A DNA stretch of 46,684 bases. Source: an uncultured Dongia sp. Its GTDB lineage: Bacteria; Pseudomonadota; Alphaproteobacteria; Dongiales; Dongiaceae. Below are positions 1 to 8,302 of the stretch, piece by piece. Each line of letters starts with the position of its first letter. Position 1 is the first letter of the stretch. The notes below the pieces were generated by a model. The model ran no database searches. It saw only the letters and a program-made list of their open reading frames with translations, and was not told the origin of the DNA. The position numbers were made by a program, and so were the translations under genes. The stretch is from NCBI RefSeq assembly GCF_936916975.1, contig NZ_CAKZGO010000009.1, positions 1 through 46,684 of the forward strand, written 5' to 3'.

Positions 1-117
1 CACGCCCGAGAGGTCGCCGGCCAGCCAGAACAGCATGCCGCGCAGCTGCGCCTGGGGCGCCAGCGCGAGCATCAGCGCGATCACCGCCGACCAGCCCGCG
101 GCCAGCATCACGCCGGT
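1..117 (-). pseudogene. Fragment of FecCD-type iron-siderophore ABC permease (edge, truncated)
   Basis: Read on the minus strand, this stretch gives an uninterrupted hydrophobic segment containing GVMLAAGWSAVIALMLALAP followed by QAQLRGMLFWLAGDLSG. The QLRGMLFWLxGDLSG stretch is what I expect in the middle of FecCD/BtuC-type permeases that import ferric siderophores across the inner membrane. The similarity stops at about position 117: further upstream on this strand the frame becomes Arg/Ser/Cys-rich and hits a stop near 271, so roughly the first 150 residues of a normal permease are absent. The downstream end runs off the window. Either the gene is truncated by a rearrangement or the first ~117 bases are an assembly chimera. 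Family call is from recognised sequence, without a search. Confidence 0.4.
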
Positions 118-484
118 GCAGGTGGCGGCATTGCGCGCGCACCTCGCCGCCGAGCAGGCCTCGGTGCGGCGCATCGATGTCTCGGGCCGCACCCGGCTGC
201 TGGCCGACTTCCATGTCGGCGAGCCGTTCATGCCCCTCGACCGGATCGCCGAGATCGTCGACACCAAACTTCAGGCCGGCAAAGGAACGTCCGCCATCTC
301 CCTCAATCAACAGAAGAACCATGAAGCCCCGATCGTCCGCATGCGGGGCGGCGCCATCCAGCTTGATGACGACGCCACGCTGGCATACTCAAATGCTGGC
401 GGCACGCTTGAACTTCATGATGTTGCCGTCAATGGAGAAGTCCGTACGGAAACCTATAACTTTGACGGCAACAGCATCCGCTGA
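2..484 (+). CDS. Hypothetical protein, 3' part (5' end off window or chimeric)
   Basis: An open frame enters from the window edge and ends with TGA at 482-484, five bases before the convergent acyltransferase gene. The first ~40 codons lie antisense to the FecCD-like fragment and look like a shadow. The last ~120 residues look more protein-like, with alternating hydrophobic and polar stretches (for example IVRMRGGAIQLDDD, GGTLELHDVAVNGEV) suggesting a beta-rich fold, possibly a beta-helix or surface protein. I do not recognise a family. Its position beside exopolysaccharide genes suggests a role at the cell surface, but this is only context. An ATG at 35 exists but need not be the true start. 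Confidence 0.35.
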   Translation, partial: TPERSPASQNSMPRSCAWGASASISAITADQPAASITPVQVAALRAHLAAEQASVRRIDVSGRTRLLADFHVGEPFMPLDRIAEIVDTKLQAGKGTSAISLNQQKNHEAPIVRMRGGAIQLDDDATLAYSNAGGTLELHDVAVNGEVRTETYNFDGNSIR

Positions 485-489
485 GGACG

Positions 490-1152
490 TCAAAGGGGCG
501 CCATGCGATTGACGTAGTCCGCTGACCCCTGCATCGAGAGAACCTTCGCCGGGATGCCGCCGACAACGGCATTCTCGGGAACGTCCTTGGTGACAACGGC
601 ATTTGCGCCGACAACCGACCCATCGCCCAGCGTGATGCGGCCGATGACCTTGGCACCAGCCGACAGGAAAACGCGATCGCCCACGATCGGCGACCCCATA
701 TACTTGCCGCGGTTCGACTGGCCCAGCATGATGCCGTGCGTGAAGTTGACATTGCTGCCGATGACGGCATCGCCATTCACGTAGATGCCGCCGAAGCGGT
801 TGATGAACAGCCCCGGCCCGATCACCGTGTATTCCGGAATGACGATCCCGTATTTGTAGCGACAGCCAAGCAGGATCCATTTCGCCAGCGGATAGAGCAG
901 CAGGACCTTGGCCCAGGGCTGCACGCGCAGATAGCCGGTGGTGCGCATCCACACGGTATATTTATAGCCCGGCGTGAAGAGAAAGTGCCGGAGGAACGTC
1001 TTGGTATTCGTTTTCCCGGAATAGCGAAAGAGATCCGCCGTCAGCAGCCTTTTGAGCTCCTTGAAGGTACGCGCGCAGCCGTTGGTATGCGGTTTCGCCA
1101 GATCATCAAGTGATTTCGGACTGGACGTGGCTGCGAAATCGCCTTCTGCCAT
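490..1152 (-). CDS. Serine acetyltransferase-like hexapeptide-repeat acyltransferase
   Basis: A 220-residue protein ending in a left-handed beta-helix of hexapeptide repeats (GPGLFINRFGGIYVNGDAVIG, then VGDRVFLSAGAKVIG, then LGDGSVVGANAVV) and the typical closing GGIPAKVL. The His in NFTHGIMLG fits the catalytic His of the CysE/LacA/NodL superfamily, which moves acetyl from acetyl-CoA to a hydroxyl. The N-terminal ~80 residues are family-specific and hold a short hydrophobic stretch (KVLLLYPLAKWILLG). The ATG at 1152 is preferred because AAGGGAG lies about 8 bases upstream; an in-frame ATG at 1251 lacks one. It is the last gene of the minus-strand exopolysaccharide operon, so O-acetylation of the polymer or its precursor is more likely than cysteine synthesis. 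Confidence 0.8.
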   Translation of the reverse strand: MAEGDFAATSSPKSLDDLAKPHTNGCARTFKELKRLLTADLFRYSGKTNTKTFLRHFLFTPGYKYTVWMRTTGYLRVQPWAKVLLLYPLAKWILLGCRYKYGIVIPEYTVIGPGLFINRFGGIYVNGDAVIGSNVNFTHGIMLGQSNRGKYMGSPIVGDRVFLSAGAKVIGRITLGDGSVVGANAVVTKDVPENAVVGGIPAKVLSMQGSADYVNRMAPL

Positions 1153-1264
1153 AGTGGTGGTCTCCCTTGGAAATACTGGTTCGGTTTGTGTCGATGGCGT
1201 TACCGCCATATATGAATGTGCCTGGCGCCGCAGAAGTTGCGCGTCTACCAAGCCGAATAGCGCA

Positions 1265-2983
1265 CTAGAGAGGCGGCATGTATTTCAGATAGATGAATGA
1301 TGTCACGCCAATCGTGATCACAACAAATAGGCTTGCCGCACCGGCAAACCTCCACCGCCGCGAACTGATCTCCTTGCGTGTCTTGATGTAGGGGACCGAG
1401 ACGAGCGGCATCTCGCCGAACACTGTCAGCAGATTGCGGGCGTCATAGATTCGCGCATCCAGCATATCGAGGGCCAGCATCAGCGCAGCACCCGCCGCCA
1501 CCGACAGGAACAGCCCGGCCGCCACCAGCAGCTTGCGGTTCGGCGACACCGGCAGATCGGGATATTGCGGCGGCTCAATGACGGAGAACGTCTCGCCCTT
1601 GCTCTGCTGCTCCATGTTCTCGGCGACCTGGGCGTCCGCTTCCTTGTCTTTGAAGCTCTGATAGCGCGAGAGCGCCGCGGTATGCTGATCGCGGAGCGAG
1701 TTGTATTCGCTTTCGATCGCCGGCGTCTGCAGGATCTTGGCTTGCAACTGCTCGACATTGTCTTCCAGGGTGCCCATGCGCGCCGTGATGCTGTTGATCT
1801 GGGCATTGGCGTCGGAAAGCTGCGCTTCCATCTGGATATAGACCGGATTGTCCGGCGGACCCTGTGGGGCCGTGAGGGTCGAGACCTGCGGTGCTGAGTT
1901 GGCGGCCGCGGTCAACTCATCCAGCTGCCGGCGCAGCTTCTGGACTTCGGGATGCTTCTCGCCATAGCGCAGCAAGGCGTCGTTGAGCTGGCTCTGCAGC
2001 GTGTCGAACTTCGCCCGGTCGAGTGCCGCGTTGTCGACCTGGCCAAGCTGGCCTTTCAGCACGGCGATCTGGCGCTGCAAGCGAATGACGTCGGGATGCT
2101 TGGCACCGTACTTCGCCGACATGTCGCTGTATTGCAGTTCAAGCGACAACAGCTGCGCCTGCGGCGTCGCCGGGCGGCCGTTCGCCGTCATCGGCGTATA
2201 GGGGCTGACCAGTGCCAACTGGTTCTGCAGAAACGTCCGCTTGTCCGAGAGAATCTGCAGATCGCTGCGACTCTGCATCAGCTGCGCCTGGGCCTGGTTG
2301 AGCAGCTGGGTGTTGAAATTGAACTGCTCCGGCAGGCTGCCGTTATATTTGGATTTCAGCTCGAGCAGCCGCTTTTCCAGACCCTGCACGTCGGCGGAGA
2401 GCTTGTCGGCTTGCTCGGTCAGGAACACAGTGGTACCGGCGGCCTTCTCCTGCCGCGACCGGTCGTTCTCGGCCAGATAGATGTCGGTCAGCCGATTGGC
2501 GACCTGCTGGGCGACGCTGGGATCGCCGTGGTCGAAGGACAGGTTGAACGCGATGGTCGCCTGATTCTGTGCCCGGCGATTGGGCGTCGACCCAGAGAGA
2601 TCTGCGCTGACGACTTCAAGTGTCACCTTGTTGCGCATGGAAGCCACGATGGCCGAGCGCGGCTGGGTCAGCTGCGCGGTCGCATAAAGGCCGAAACGAT
2701 CGATGATTTCGTTGAGATGCTGGGTCGTCATCACCCGCTGCTGGATCACCTGCAGGCGATCGTTGGCAAAATTGGAGACCGTCGATTTGACGAGGTCGGC
2801 GGGAACGTCCGGCTCTTCGATCAGAATGGTTGCTGTCGACCGATAGGTCGGCGGGATCTTCATCACCACGTAGACCGTCGCGATCGCGCCTAAGACCGCG
2901 ACGGCGATGCCATACCATTTGCGCCGCCGCAGCGCGCCGATCACGTCAATATTGATCAGCCGATCATCCGCATCGATTGCCAT
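1265..2983 (-). CDS. Wzz/GumC-type polysaccharide chain-length / export protein
   Basis: About 572 residues with the polysaccharide co-polymerase layout: a cytoplasmic N-terminus, a first membrane span near residues 24-42 (WYGIAVAVLGAIATVYVVM), the IPPTYRSTATILIE beta region typical of Wzz domains, a long periplasmic coiled coil rich in Gln, Leu and Glu (about 170-450), the Pro-rich PDLPVSPNRK signature, a second span (LLVAAGLFLSVAAGAALM) and a third hydrophobic segment close to the C-terminus. No Walker A motif is visible, so the BY-kinase domain of Wzc/ExoP is missing. The ATG at 2983 has a Shine-Dalgarno-like AATGAGA 6 bases away and is preferred over the ATG at 2995. It sits between the exosortase and the acyltransferase and probably controls polymer length or export. 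Confidence 0.85.
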   Translation of the reverse strand: MAIDADDRLINIDVIGALRRRKWYGIAVAVLGAIATVYVVMKIPPTYRSTATILIEEPDVPADLVKSTVSNFANDRLQVIQQRVMTTQHLNEIIDRFGLYATAQLTQPRSAIVASMRNKVTLEVVSADLSGSTPNRRAQNQATIAFNLSFDHGDPSVAQQVANRLTDIYLAENDRSRQEKAAGTTVFLTEQADKLSADVQGLEKRLLELKSKYNGSLPEQFNFNTQLLNQAQAQLMQSRSDLQILSDKRTFLQNQLALVSPYTPMTANGRPATPQAQLLSLELQYSDMSAKYGAKHPDVIRLQRQIAVLKGQLGQVDNAALDRAKFDTLQSQLNDALLRYGEKHPEVQKLRRQLDELTAAANSAPQVSTLTAPQGPPDNPVYIQMEAQLSDANAQINSITARMGTLEDNVEQLQAKILQTPAIESEYNSLRDQHTAALSRYQSFKDKEADAQVAENMEQQSKGETFSVIEPPQYPDLPVSPNRKLLVAAGLFLSVAAGAALMLALDMLDARIYDARNLLTVFGEMPLVSVPYIKTRKEISSRRWRFAGAASLFVVITIGVTSFIYLKYMPPL

Positions 2984-3048
2984 AGCGCGTCTCATTCTCT
3001 CTGGAAAACCAAAAAAATTAATTCAAACCGCCGGTCACGGCAGGGTCG

Positions 3049-4653
3049 TCACGGCAGAAATTCAGGCATTACCGGCACGATTTCGGCGACGAATTTACCG
3101 AGTGTTTCCTCAGCGGCCTCGATATTACCACCATCAATCGGCACGATGAACCGTACCAACGCGCCATCGCGCCGGTTGTTCAGGACGGAGTTGGCAAAAA
3201 GTCGAGCTTTAGCCAAATATTCATTTGTTTCAATGGTTCCGCCTTCGACGAACCAGTAATACACCAGCTGCCTGGTATTACCCTGAGCGATGATCAGGCG
3301 GTTGACCGGCATCGTCGTGGTCGCGTTCCCGCTGGCGATCGGCAGCTGGATGGTGCTGTTGCTTTCGATCTGCCAGCCACCGCCGGGGATGCAGACCAGA
3401 GGTGAATGGGCGGCGTTCCCGCTGTATTGCGATTGGTAATAGGCCGACCACACGTTAACCAAGGTATTCTGGTCACGGACGAAATTGAGGCTGAGATGGT
3501 CCGTGGCGTTGAGCAGCGCCAAAGATTCCGCGTCGATCGGCGCTTCGACAGCGCTCCAGGGTCCGATCTCGCGCGGGAACAGGCTGAACTGCGACCGCGC
3601 CGGCACCGCGTCTTCCCGCGACCCGATCGCGACGATCGCCAGGAGCGCCAGGATGCTGCAGGCACCAACCGCAAGGCTCGCCCAAGACCGTCGCGGCACG
3701 GTGACGGCAAAGGGATCCGGAATGCCCGTGCGGCCGCTCGGCAGGTCCAGATCCAACCGCCGCAGCAGTGACCGGTCGCCGCGTCCGACATAACAAAGCA
3801 CCTTCATTTCGGCAAACAGGATGGCGAGACAGGCGCAGTAGACGATCCAGCCTTCGAAATCGTGGAAGAATCCCTCTGCCGCCTCTACCCCAAAGCTGTC
3901 CACCAGAATGCCGGTCACGGCGATCCGCACGATGTTCATCGAAATCGTGATCGGAATGCTGGAAAGGAAGATCACCAAGCGCTTCGCCGGATGGTCGTTA
4001 TAGAGATAGGCGCAAAGAAACGAGAAGGTGGCGAGCGGGAACAAATAGCGGAGGCCACTGCAAGCTTCTGCAACCTGCAGTTTGATCTGCCCCAGATCGA
4101 TCACATTGCCTTCGCGCAAGACCGGAATGTCGACGGCACGGATGATGGCGACAGCGCCAATCGAGGAGACGAGCTGCAAGGCCGCGGTGAGGATGACCTG
4201 GATGGCATTGGCCATCGGCAGGGCGAATAGCAGGAAAACCAAGCCCGGCCAGACGTCGCGCGAGCGTGCTTCCCCCTGCCAGGCGATAAAGATGCCGATC
4301 AGCGTGATGAACAGGCCGACCTGGCCGGGGAAGCGGGTCTGGCTGAGAAACTCGATCAGGCCCAGGAGCAGTCCGACCACGACGATACCGAGGCCGAGCC
4401 AGCCGCCCTCTCGCACCGCATGGCTGCGCGCCAGATCGCGCCACAGCATCAGGGCGACAATGACCGGCACCAGCGGACCGTAATTGTATTCCGGCGAATT
4501 CATCCAGGTGTCGAGCGTGCTTTCGATCGACGACCAGAAAACGGCCGCCACCAACAACACATTGACGGCCACGATCAGCCATACCGCCATCTCCTGCCGG
4601 AACAGGGCAGGTTGGAAGAGGCCCCGCTTCACGCCGAGGGACTGGGCTACCAT
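3049..4653 (-). CDS. xrtD: Fused exosortase-EpsI protein (XrtD-like)
   Basis: 534 residues. Residues ~20-290 form a multi-span exosortase domain with all three expected catalytic residues: Cys198 in EACSGLRYL, Arg243 in NIVRIAVTG and His264 in GFFHDFEGW. Exosortases are inner-membrane transpeptidases that process C-terminal PEP-CTERM-like sorting signals. Residues ~340-534 form an EpsI domain, recognisable from FPREIGPWSAVE, the YYQSQYSGNAAHSPLVCIPGGGW stretch and YYWFVEGG. EpsI is a separate gene in many bacteria; the fusion resembles exosortase D (VPLPA-CTERM type). GGAGG lies 9 bases before the ATG. The next gene upstream is a GT4 glycosyltransferase, the usual coupling of exosortases with exopolysaccharide synthesis. 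No PEP-CTERM substrate is visible in the window. Confidence 0.85.
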   Translation of the reverse strand: MVAQSLGVKRGLFQPALFRQEMAVWLIVAVNVLLVAAVFWSSIESTLDTWMNSPEYNYGPLVPVIVALMLWRDLARSHAVREGGWLGLGIVVVGLLLGLIEFLSQTRFPGQVGLFITLIGIFIAWQGEARSRDVWPGLVFLLFALPMANAIQVILTAALQLVSSIGAVAIIRAVDIPVLREGNVIDLGQIKLQVAEACSGLRYLFPLATFSFLCAYLYNDHPAKRLVIFLSSIPITISMNIVRIAVTGILVDSFGVEAAEGFFHDFEGWIVYCACLAILFAEMKVLCYVGRGDRSLLRRLDLDLPSGRTGIPDPFAVTVPRRSWASLAVGACSILALLAIVAIGSREDAVPARSQFSLFPREIGPWSAVEAPIDAESLALLNATDHLSLNFVRDQNTLVNVWSAYYQSQYSGNAAHSPLVCIPGGGWQIESNSTIQLPIASGNATTTMPVNRLIIAQGNTRQLVYYWFVEGGTIETNEYLAKARLFANSVLNNRRDGALVRFIVPIDGGNIEAAEETLGKFVAEIVPVMPEFLP

Positions 4654-4710
4654 GACAGGCTGCCTCCCTCGTCAACGGCCAAGTCGTCAACAGCGGGGCG
4701 TGCGGTGTAA

Positions 4711-5841
4711 TCAGACTGCGGCAAGATGGGCATAGACCTTCTGTGTCGCTGCGGTGATGGCGCCCCAGTTGAAGCGGCGCCCGATGTCGCCGGCATCGAT
4801 CCGGAACACGTCATAATTACTCTGGCGCAACTTTGCTGCGAGCGCATCCGAATCGCCGCTTCGGAAGTAGTTGATGGGCGCCAGGTCGATATCGAGATTG
4901 GGGCGAATGTCGCTGAGCAGCATCGGCACATTGAGATTGGCGGCTTCCAGAGCGGCGATCGGCAATCCCTCATGGGTCGACGGCAGCACGAACAGGGCAG
5001 CATGCCGATAGAGAGTGCGCAGGACGCCGTGGTTCTGAAATCCGCAGAAGACGATGTTGTCGCCGGCCTGCGCCAGCAGTCCGCGCGAATAATCGTCATC
5101 ATGATCGGCACGACCGACGATGGCGAGCTTGTGGTTCGGATTGGCTTTCTTGAACGCTTCGATGAGAAAGTGCAGGCCCTTTTCGGGCACCAACCGCCCA
5201 ACCGCCAGAATGTATCGGCCAGGTTCCAGGCCAAGACCGTGCAGGCGCGCCGTTTCGTCGCCAACCGCGATATCGGCCGGCAACTCGGTGGCACCGTTCG
5301 GAATATATTCGATACGGGCTTCGCGCCGACGGTTCTGCCGGCGCAATTCCTCCGTGACGGATTTCGACACCACGATCACGCGGTGCGCCGCCCGTATTGC
5401 GCATTGTTCGCCCAGGCGCAGGACGGCCCTGGCGATTCCATTCCATTTGGCACGTTCAAAATCCTGGCCGTGATGCGTCACCACAACCTTCATGCCCAGC
5501 AGTCGCGCCAACGGACCCAGCAAAGCCGGACCGATGCCATGAATATGCACGACCTCCGACTTCAGCACGAAACGGGCATAGAGCACGGCGAGCGTCGTGT
5601 TGCTGATCGCCTCAAGATACTTGTTGCGGGCGGCGGGCAACGGCACGACCCGGATGCCACGATAGTCGTAGGCATCACCGGTGACGTAGGGACGCCGGCC
5701 AATGATCGTGACGTCATAATCCGCCGTCATCTCCACGAGGCGCGGGAAGATCTGTTCGCAATGCGATTCGATCCCGCCCATGACGCCGGGAACGCCACGC
5801 AAGCCAACGACGCATATCTTCGTCTTCGATGATGGTGCCAT
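4711..5841 (-). CDS. Glycosyltransferase family 4 (exopolysaccharide)
   Basis: 376 residues, normal length for a GT-B retaining glycosyltransferase. The N-terminus VVGLRGVPGVMGGIESH contains the Gly-rich acceptor loop, resembling the RGxPxxYGGxE pattern of DUF1972/rhamnosyl-type enzymes. The C-terminal half has the GRLVPEKG donor loop (about 215-222) and the EGLPIAALE motif, giving the E-x7-E pair Glu291/Glu299 that contacts the nucleotide sugar. It should transfer a sugar from an NDP donor to a lipid-linked precursor at the inner membrane; donor and linkage cannot be told. It is the first gene of the minus-strand exopolysaccharide/exosortase operon, and its promoter should lie in the AT-rich spacer above 5842. 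A GAGGG sits a little close to the ATG. Confidence 0.85.
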   Translation of the reverse strand: MAPSSKTKICVVGLRGVPGVMGGIESHCEQIFPRLVEMTADYDVTIIGRRPYVTGDAYDYRGIRVVPLPAARNKYLEAISNTTLAVLYARFVLKSEVVHIHGIGPALLGPLARLLGMKVVVTHHGQDFERAKWNGIARAVLRLGEQCAIRAAHRVIVVSKSVTEELRRQNRRREARIEYIPNGATELPADIAVGDETARLHGLGLEPGRYILAVGRLVPEKGLHFLIEAFKKANPNHKLAIVGRADHDDDYSRGLLAQAGDNIVFCGFQNHGVLRTLYRHAALFVLPSTHEGLPIAALEAANLNVPMLLSDIRPNLDIDLAPINYFRSGDSDALAAKLRQSNYDVFRIDAGDIGRRFNWGAITAATQKVYAHLAAV

Positions 5842-5975
5842 CTGCCCTCAAATATGGAGATCTGCCGGCTCTCGCGCCGACCTCTATGGCCTGCTAGCAC
5901 CGCGACGCAACATTAAATCTTGTGCAGCGCAATATCAACTAAGACAGACATTCAGATGCTAATCCTTTGCCGGTC

Positions 5976-6110
5976 TCAGGGCCAGCCACCTCTTAGTCTA
6001 TTAACGTTGTCGTCTGTGATAATCCGGTAGAAAGACCCGCCTGATCGCGTCTTATGTGCAACCAATTCGCCGCCATGTGGTTCCCGGCACACGGAGTTTT
6101 TGCGTGTAAT
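5976..6110 (-). pseudogene. Possible remnant of a histidine-kinase ATPase C-terminus
   Basis: On the minus strand one frame reads SVCREPHGGELVAHKTRSGG followed by SFYRI. This resembles the G2-box end of HATPase domains (SICRxIVExHGGxLxAxxxxxGGxFxF), but three residues are missing between the Arg and the His. Just upstream, a different frame reads NRGQGL, reminiscent of the GxGL box. If real, it is a frameshifted, decayed tail of a sensor kinase with nothing else left. The match is short and could be chance. Confidence 0.2.
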
Positions 6111-6171
6111 CCCTGGCCTCGATTCTCTAACTGCATAATAAACGGGCAAATTTTGGGTATTCCGCCACATT

Positions 6172-6217
6172 CCACCCGGGTGGTAGGTGCATCGTAAAAT
6201 CCATATTTAAAATATGG
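6172..6217. promoter_or_regulatory. Paired palindromes, candidate operator sites
   Basis: Two dyads lie side by side: CCACCCGGGTGG at 6172-6183, a perfect 12-base palindrome, and CCATATTT/AAATATGG at 6201-6217 with one central A. Their centres are about 32 bases apart, close to three helical turns. They sit inside the shared regulatory region between the exopolysaccharide operon and the adhesin-like gene. No regulator for them is encoded nearby. Assignment as operators is inference. Confidence 0.3.
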
Positions 6218-6486
6218 TTAAGTGCGATATAACGGTGATAATTTTATCAACAACGCGTAATAACCACGGGTAAGAATGGTTAATTATTCATTTTCGGAGA
6301 GCTGATTATTGACGCAGTGCACCCAATGACGTTTAGCTAAGTTTAGTAAAATTGTGGCAATGCACCTACGCACTTGCCGCACGTGCGAAAGAAATCTGGG
6401 AGCTTTGGTCCCGTAAAGGGGTCGGGGTTCTCAGGCATCCGGACTGCGTTACGCCCCTCATCATCTCCCCATGAATGGAGCGAGCT

Positions 6487-8277
6487 ATGAACATCGACAT
6501 GGTCACCAAATCCGATCACGCCACGGTCCGTGAAGACGATATTGAACAAGTTTATCTGAGCCAGGCTGCGGCTTCGATCGTGCAGGTCGACGTGCCCGCG
6601 GGCCAGAACATCGTCCGCGTACCCGTGACGGCCGGCGAAGTCATCCAGTTGCCCTTCCCCGCCGATGACCTCAATGCCCGCCTGAGCGACGATAACGGCA
6701 ACCTCGCCATCAAATCCGGCGATGTCACGATCATCCTGCAGGGTTACACCAACGCGACCGAAGTCGGTTCGGTGGAAATTGTCGGGTCCGATGGCGAGCC
6801 GGTCGATGTCGCGGCAACGATCGCTTCGACCGATCCCAGCATCGACATTCAGACGGCAGCAGGTCCCGCTGCGGGTGATGCGGGCGATGGGCCGGACAAC
6901 AATGGCGGCGTCTTTACCCCGTTTGATCCGAATGCCGGCATCGGCGGCCTTGAAGCGGTCGGCGGGCTTGAAGCGACGGCGCTCAACTACACGGTGATCC
7001 AGCGTCAAACCACGGTCTACGATCCGCAGGACGACGTTGCCCCGCTGGTGGCCGACGAGGATGACACCGCCCCCATCAACTTCAACGATGCGAATTCGGG
7101 CGCGGAAAACAGCTACCGCGATACCAACGTCATGATCGTGCTCGACATCTCGGGCTCGATGCGAGAAGACGCGGACTCGGCCGCGGCAGGTGTCCAGACC
7201 CGACTCAGCGTCGCCAAGGCAGCTCTCGCCAATCTGCTCCATACCTATGAGACGCTCGGCGATGTGCAGGTGACGTTGGTTACATTCAACAAAACTGCTT
7301 CTATTCCCGTTACCTGGGGTAGCGTCGCCGATGCGATCGCGGCAATGGAAGCGATCATTCTCGATCCCAAGGCTGTGACGAATTACACAGCGGCTCTCCA
7401 GTCGGCCGAAACGGCTTGGGAAAATCCCGGCAAGCTTACGGGCGACGTCAACAACGTCGTTTATTTCGTCTCCGACGGTAAGCCGACCTGGGGTGGCAAC
7501 AATGCCGATGGCAATCATCTGACCTCTGCCAACAAGACTGCCTGGGATGCCTTTCTGGAAGATCCCAGCAACGGTATCGACCATGTCTATGCCGTGGGCA
7601 TTGGCGATGACGTCGTCGGCAGCCCGGCCGCGCCGGATCGCGATCTCGTGGATGTCGCTGATCCTGACCGGGATCATGTACCGGCCAATGACGTGCTCTA
7701 TGTGACCGACCCGACGGATCTCGACGACGCTTTGGGCGAGACCATTGACGTCCATACCATTTCGGGCAACGTGATTGACGGTAGCGACACGTCCGGCGTG
7801 GACGACAATGCCGCACCAGGCGATGCCGACGTGCCGGGCAACGGAGCCACGCATATCTACACGCTCAGCCATGATGGTGATGGCAGCGCATTTGACGTCG
7901 AGTTCAGTTGGGACGGGTCGGCGGCGAACGTCAGCCAAATCGGCGCTGGTGGCACCAATGTGGTCATTTCTGGCCGTGATGTTTCTTTCGACACCGAAGG
8001 TGGCCGCATGACATTCCACTTCGACACCGGCGATTACACATTCACGCCGGGCGTTGTCACCGCAGATACTGAGCTCACGTTCCATTACGGGACCCGTGAT
8101 GCTGATGGCGATGTCGACCTGCCCGGCGGGGTCGACGACGACACGCCGGTGGGCGGTGGTGCTGATTTGGTGCTCACGATTACCAACACGCCTGATGAGG
8201 TTCCGGAAGTGGCGGCCTTCTTCGCGCCGACCTCGCCAGTGACTGAACACGATACGGCCCTGCTGCAGACTGTCTGA
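6487..8277 (+). CDS. VWA-domain surface protein with BapA-like prefix and one T1SS-143-like repeat
   Basis: 596 residues. The N-terminal ~130 residues (VDVPAGQNIVRVPVTAGEVI, then LAIKSGDVTIILQGY and SDPSIDIQTAAGPAAG-like text) resemble the prefix of giant type-I-secreted adhesins of the BapA/LapA sort. A von Willebrand A domain follows (~213-425) with a complete MIDAS start Asp220-x-Ser222-x-Ser224 (VLDISGSM), the later Thr in VTNYTAAL and the Asp in VSDGKPTW; such domains bind Mg2+ and ligands outside the cell. Residues ~430-580 are one Asp/Gly-rich beta-sandwich unit like the T1SS-143/VCBS repeats. No RTX nonapeptides are present, and it is short compared with relatives of thousands of residues. 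The ATG at 6487 has GGAG 6 bases upstream; the ATG at 6475 overlaps that site. A hairpin follows the stop. Confidence 0.7.
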   Translation: MNIDMVTKSDHATVREDDIEQVYLSQAAASIVQVDVPAGQNIVRVPVTAGEVIQLPFPADDLNARLSDDNGNLAIKSGDVTIILQGYTNATEVGSVEIVGSDGEPVDVAATIASTDPSIDIQTAAGPAAGDAGDGPDNNGGVFTPFDPNAGIGGLEAVGGLEATALNYTVIQRQTTVYDPQDDVAPLVADEDDTAPINFNDANSGAENSYRDTNVMIVLDISGSMREDADSAAAGVQTRLSVAKAALANLLHTYETLGDVQVTLVTFNKTASIPVTWGSVADAIAAMEAIILDPKAVTNYTAALQSAETAWENPGKLTGDVNNVVYFVSDGKPTWGGNNADGNHLTSANKTAWDAFLEDPSNGIDHVYAVGIGDDVVGSPAAPDRDLVDVADPDRDHVPANDVLYVTDPTDLDDALGETIDVHTISGNVIDGSDTSGVDDNAAPGDADVPGNGATHIYTLSHDGDGSAFDVEFSWDGSAANVSQIGAGGTNVVISGRDVSFDTEGGRMTFHFDTGDYTFTPGVVTADTELTFHYGTRDADGDVDLPGGVDDDTPVGGGADLVLTITNTPDEVPEVAAFFAPTSPVTEHDTALLQTV

Positions 8278-8302
8278 GTATTGGCCCCGATCTGTTAAGC
8301 AT

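Larger units (their letters stand above)
5842..6486. promoter_or_regulatory. Long AT-rich intergenic spacer between divergent EPS operon and adhesin-like gene
   Basis: About 645 bases with no convincing intact gene, visibly richer in A and T than the flanks, especially 6185-6350. It must hold the minus-strand promoter for the exopolysaccharide operon and the plus-strand promoter for the adhesin-like gene. It contains the perfect 12-base palindrome CCACCCGGGTGG (6172-6183) and the inverted repeat CCATATTT-A-AAATATGG (6201-6217), 17 bases apart, both plausible regulator sites. Two ~60-codon minus frames at 5976-6175 are not credible genes, though one has a possible kinase-like remnant, listed separately. 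I cannot place a -10/-35 pair with confidence. Confidence 0.5.

Noticed and set aside
1952-2893. 313-codon plus-strand frame opposite the Wzz-type gene
   Set aside because: Produced by the Gln/Leu-rich coiled coil on the other strand; no independent start signal or family.
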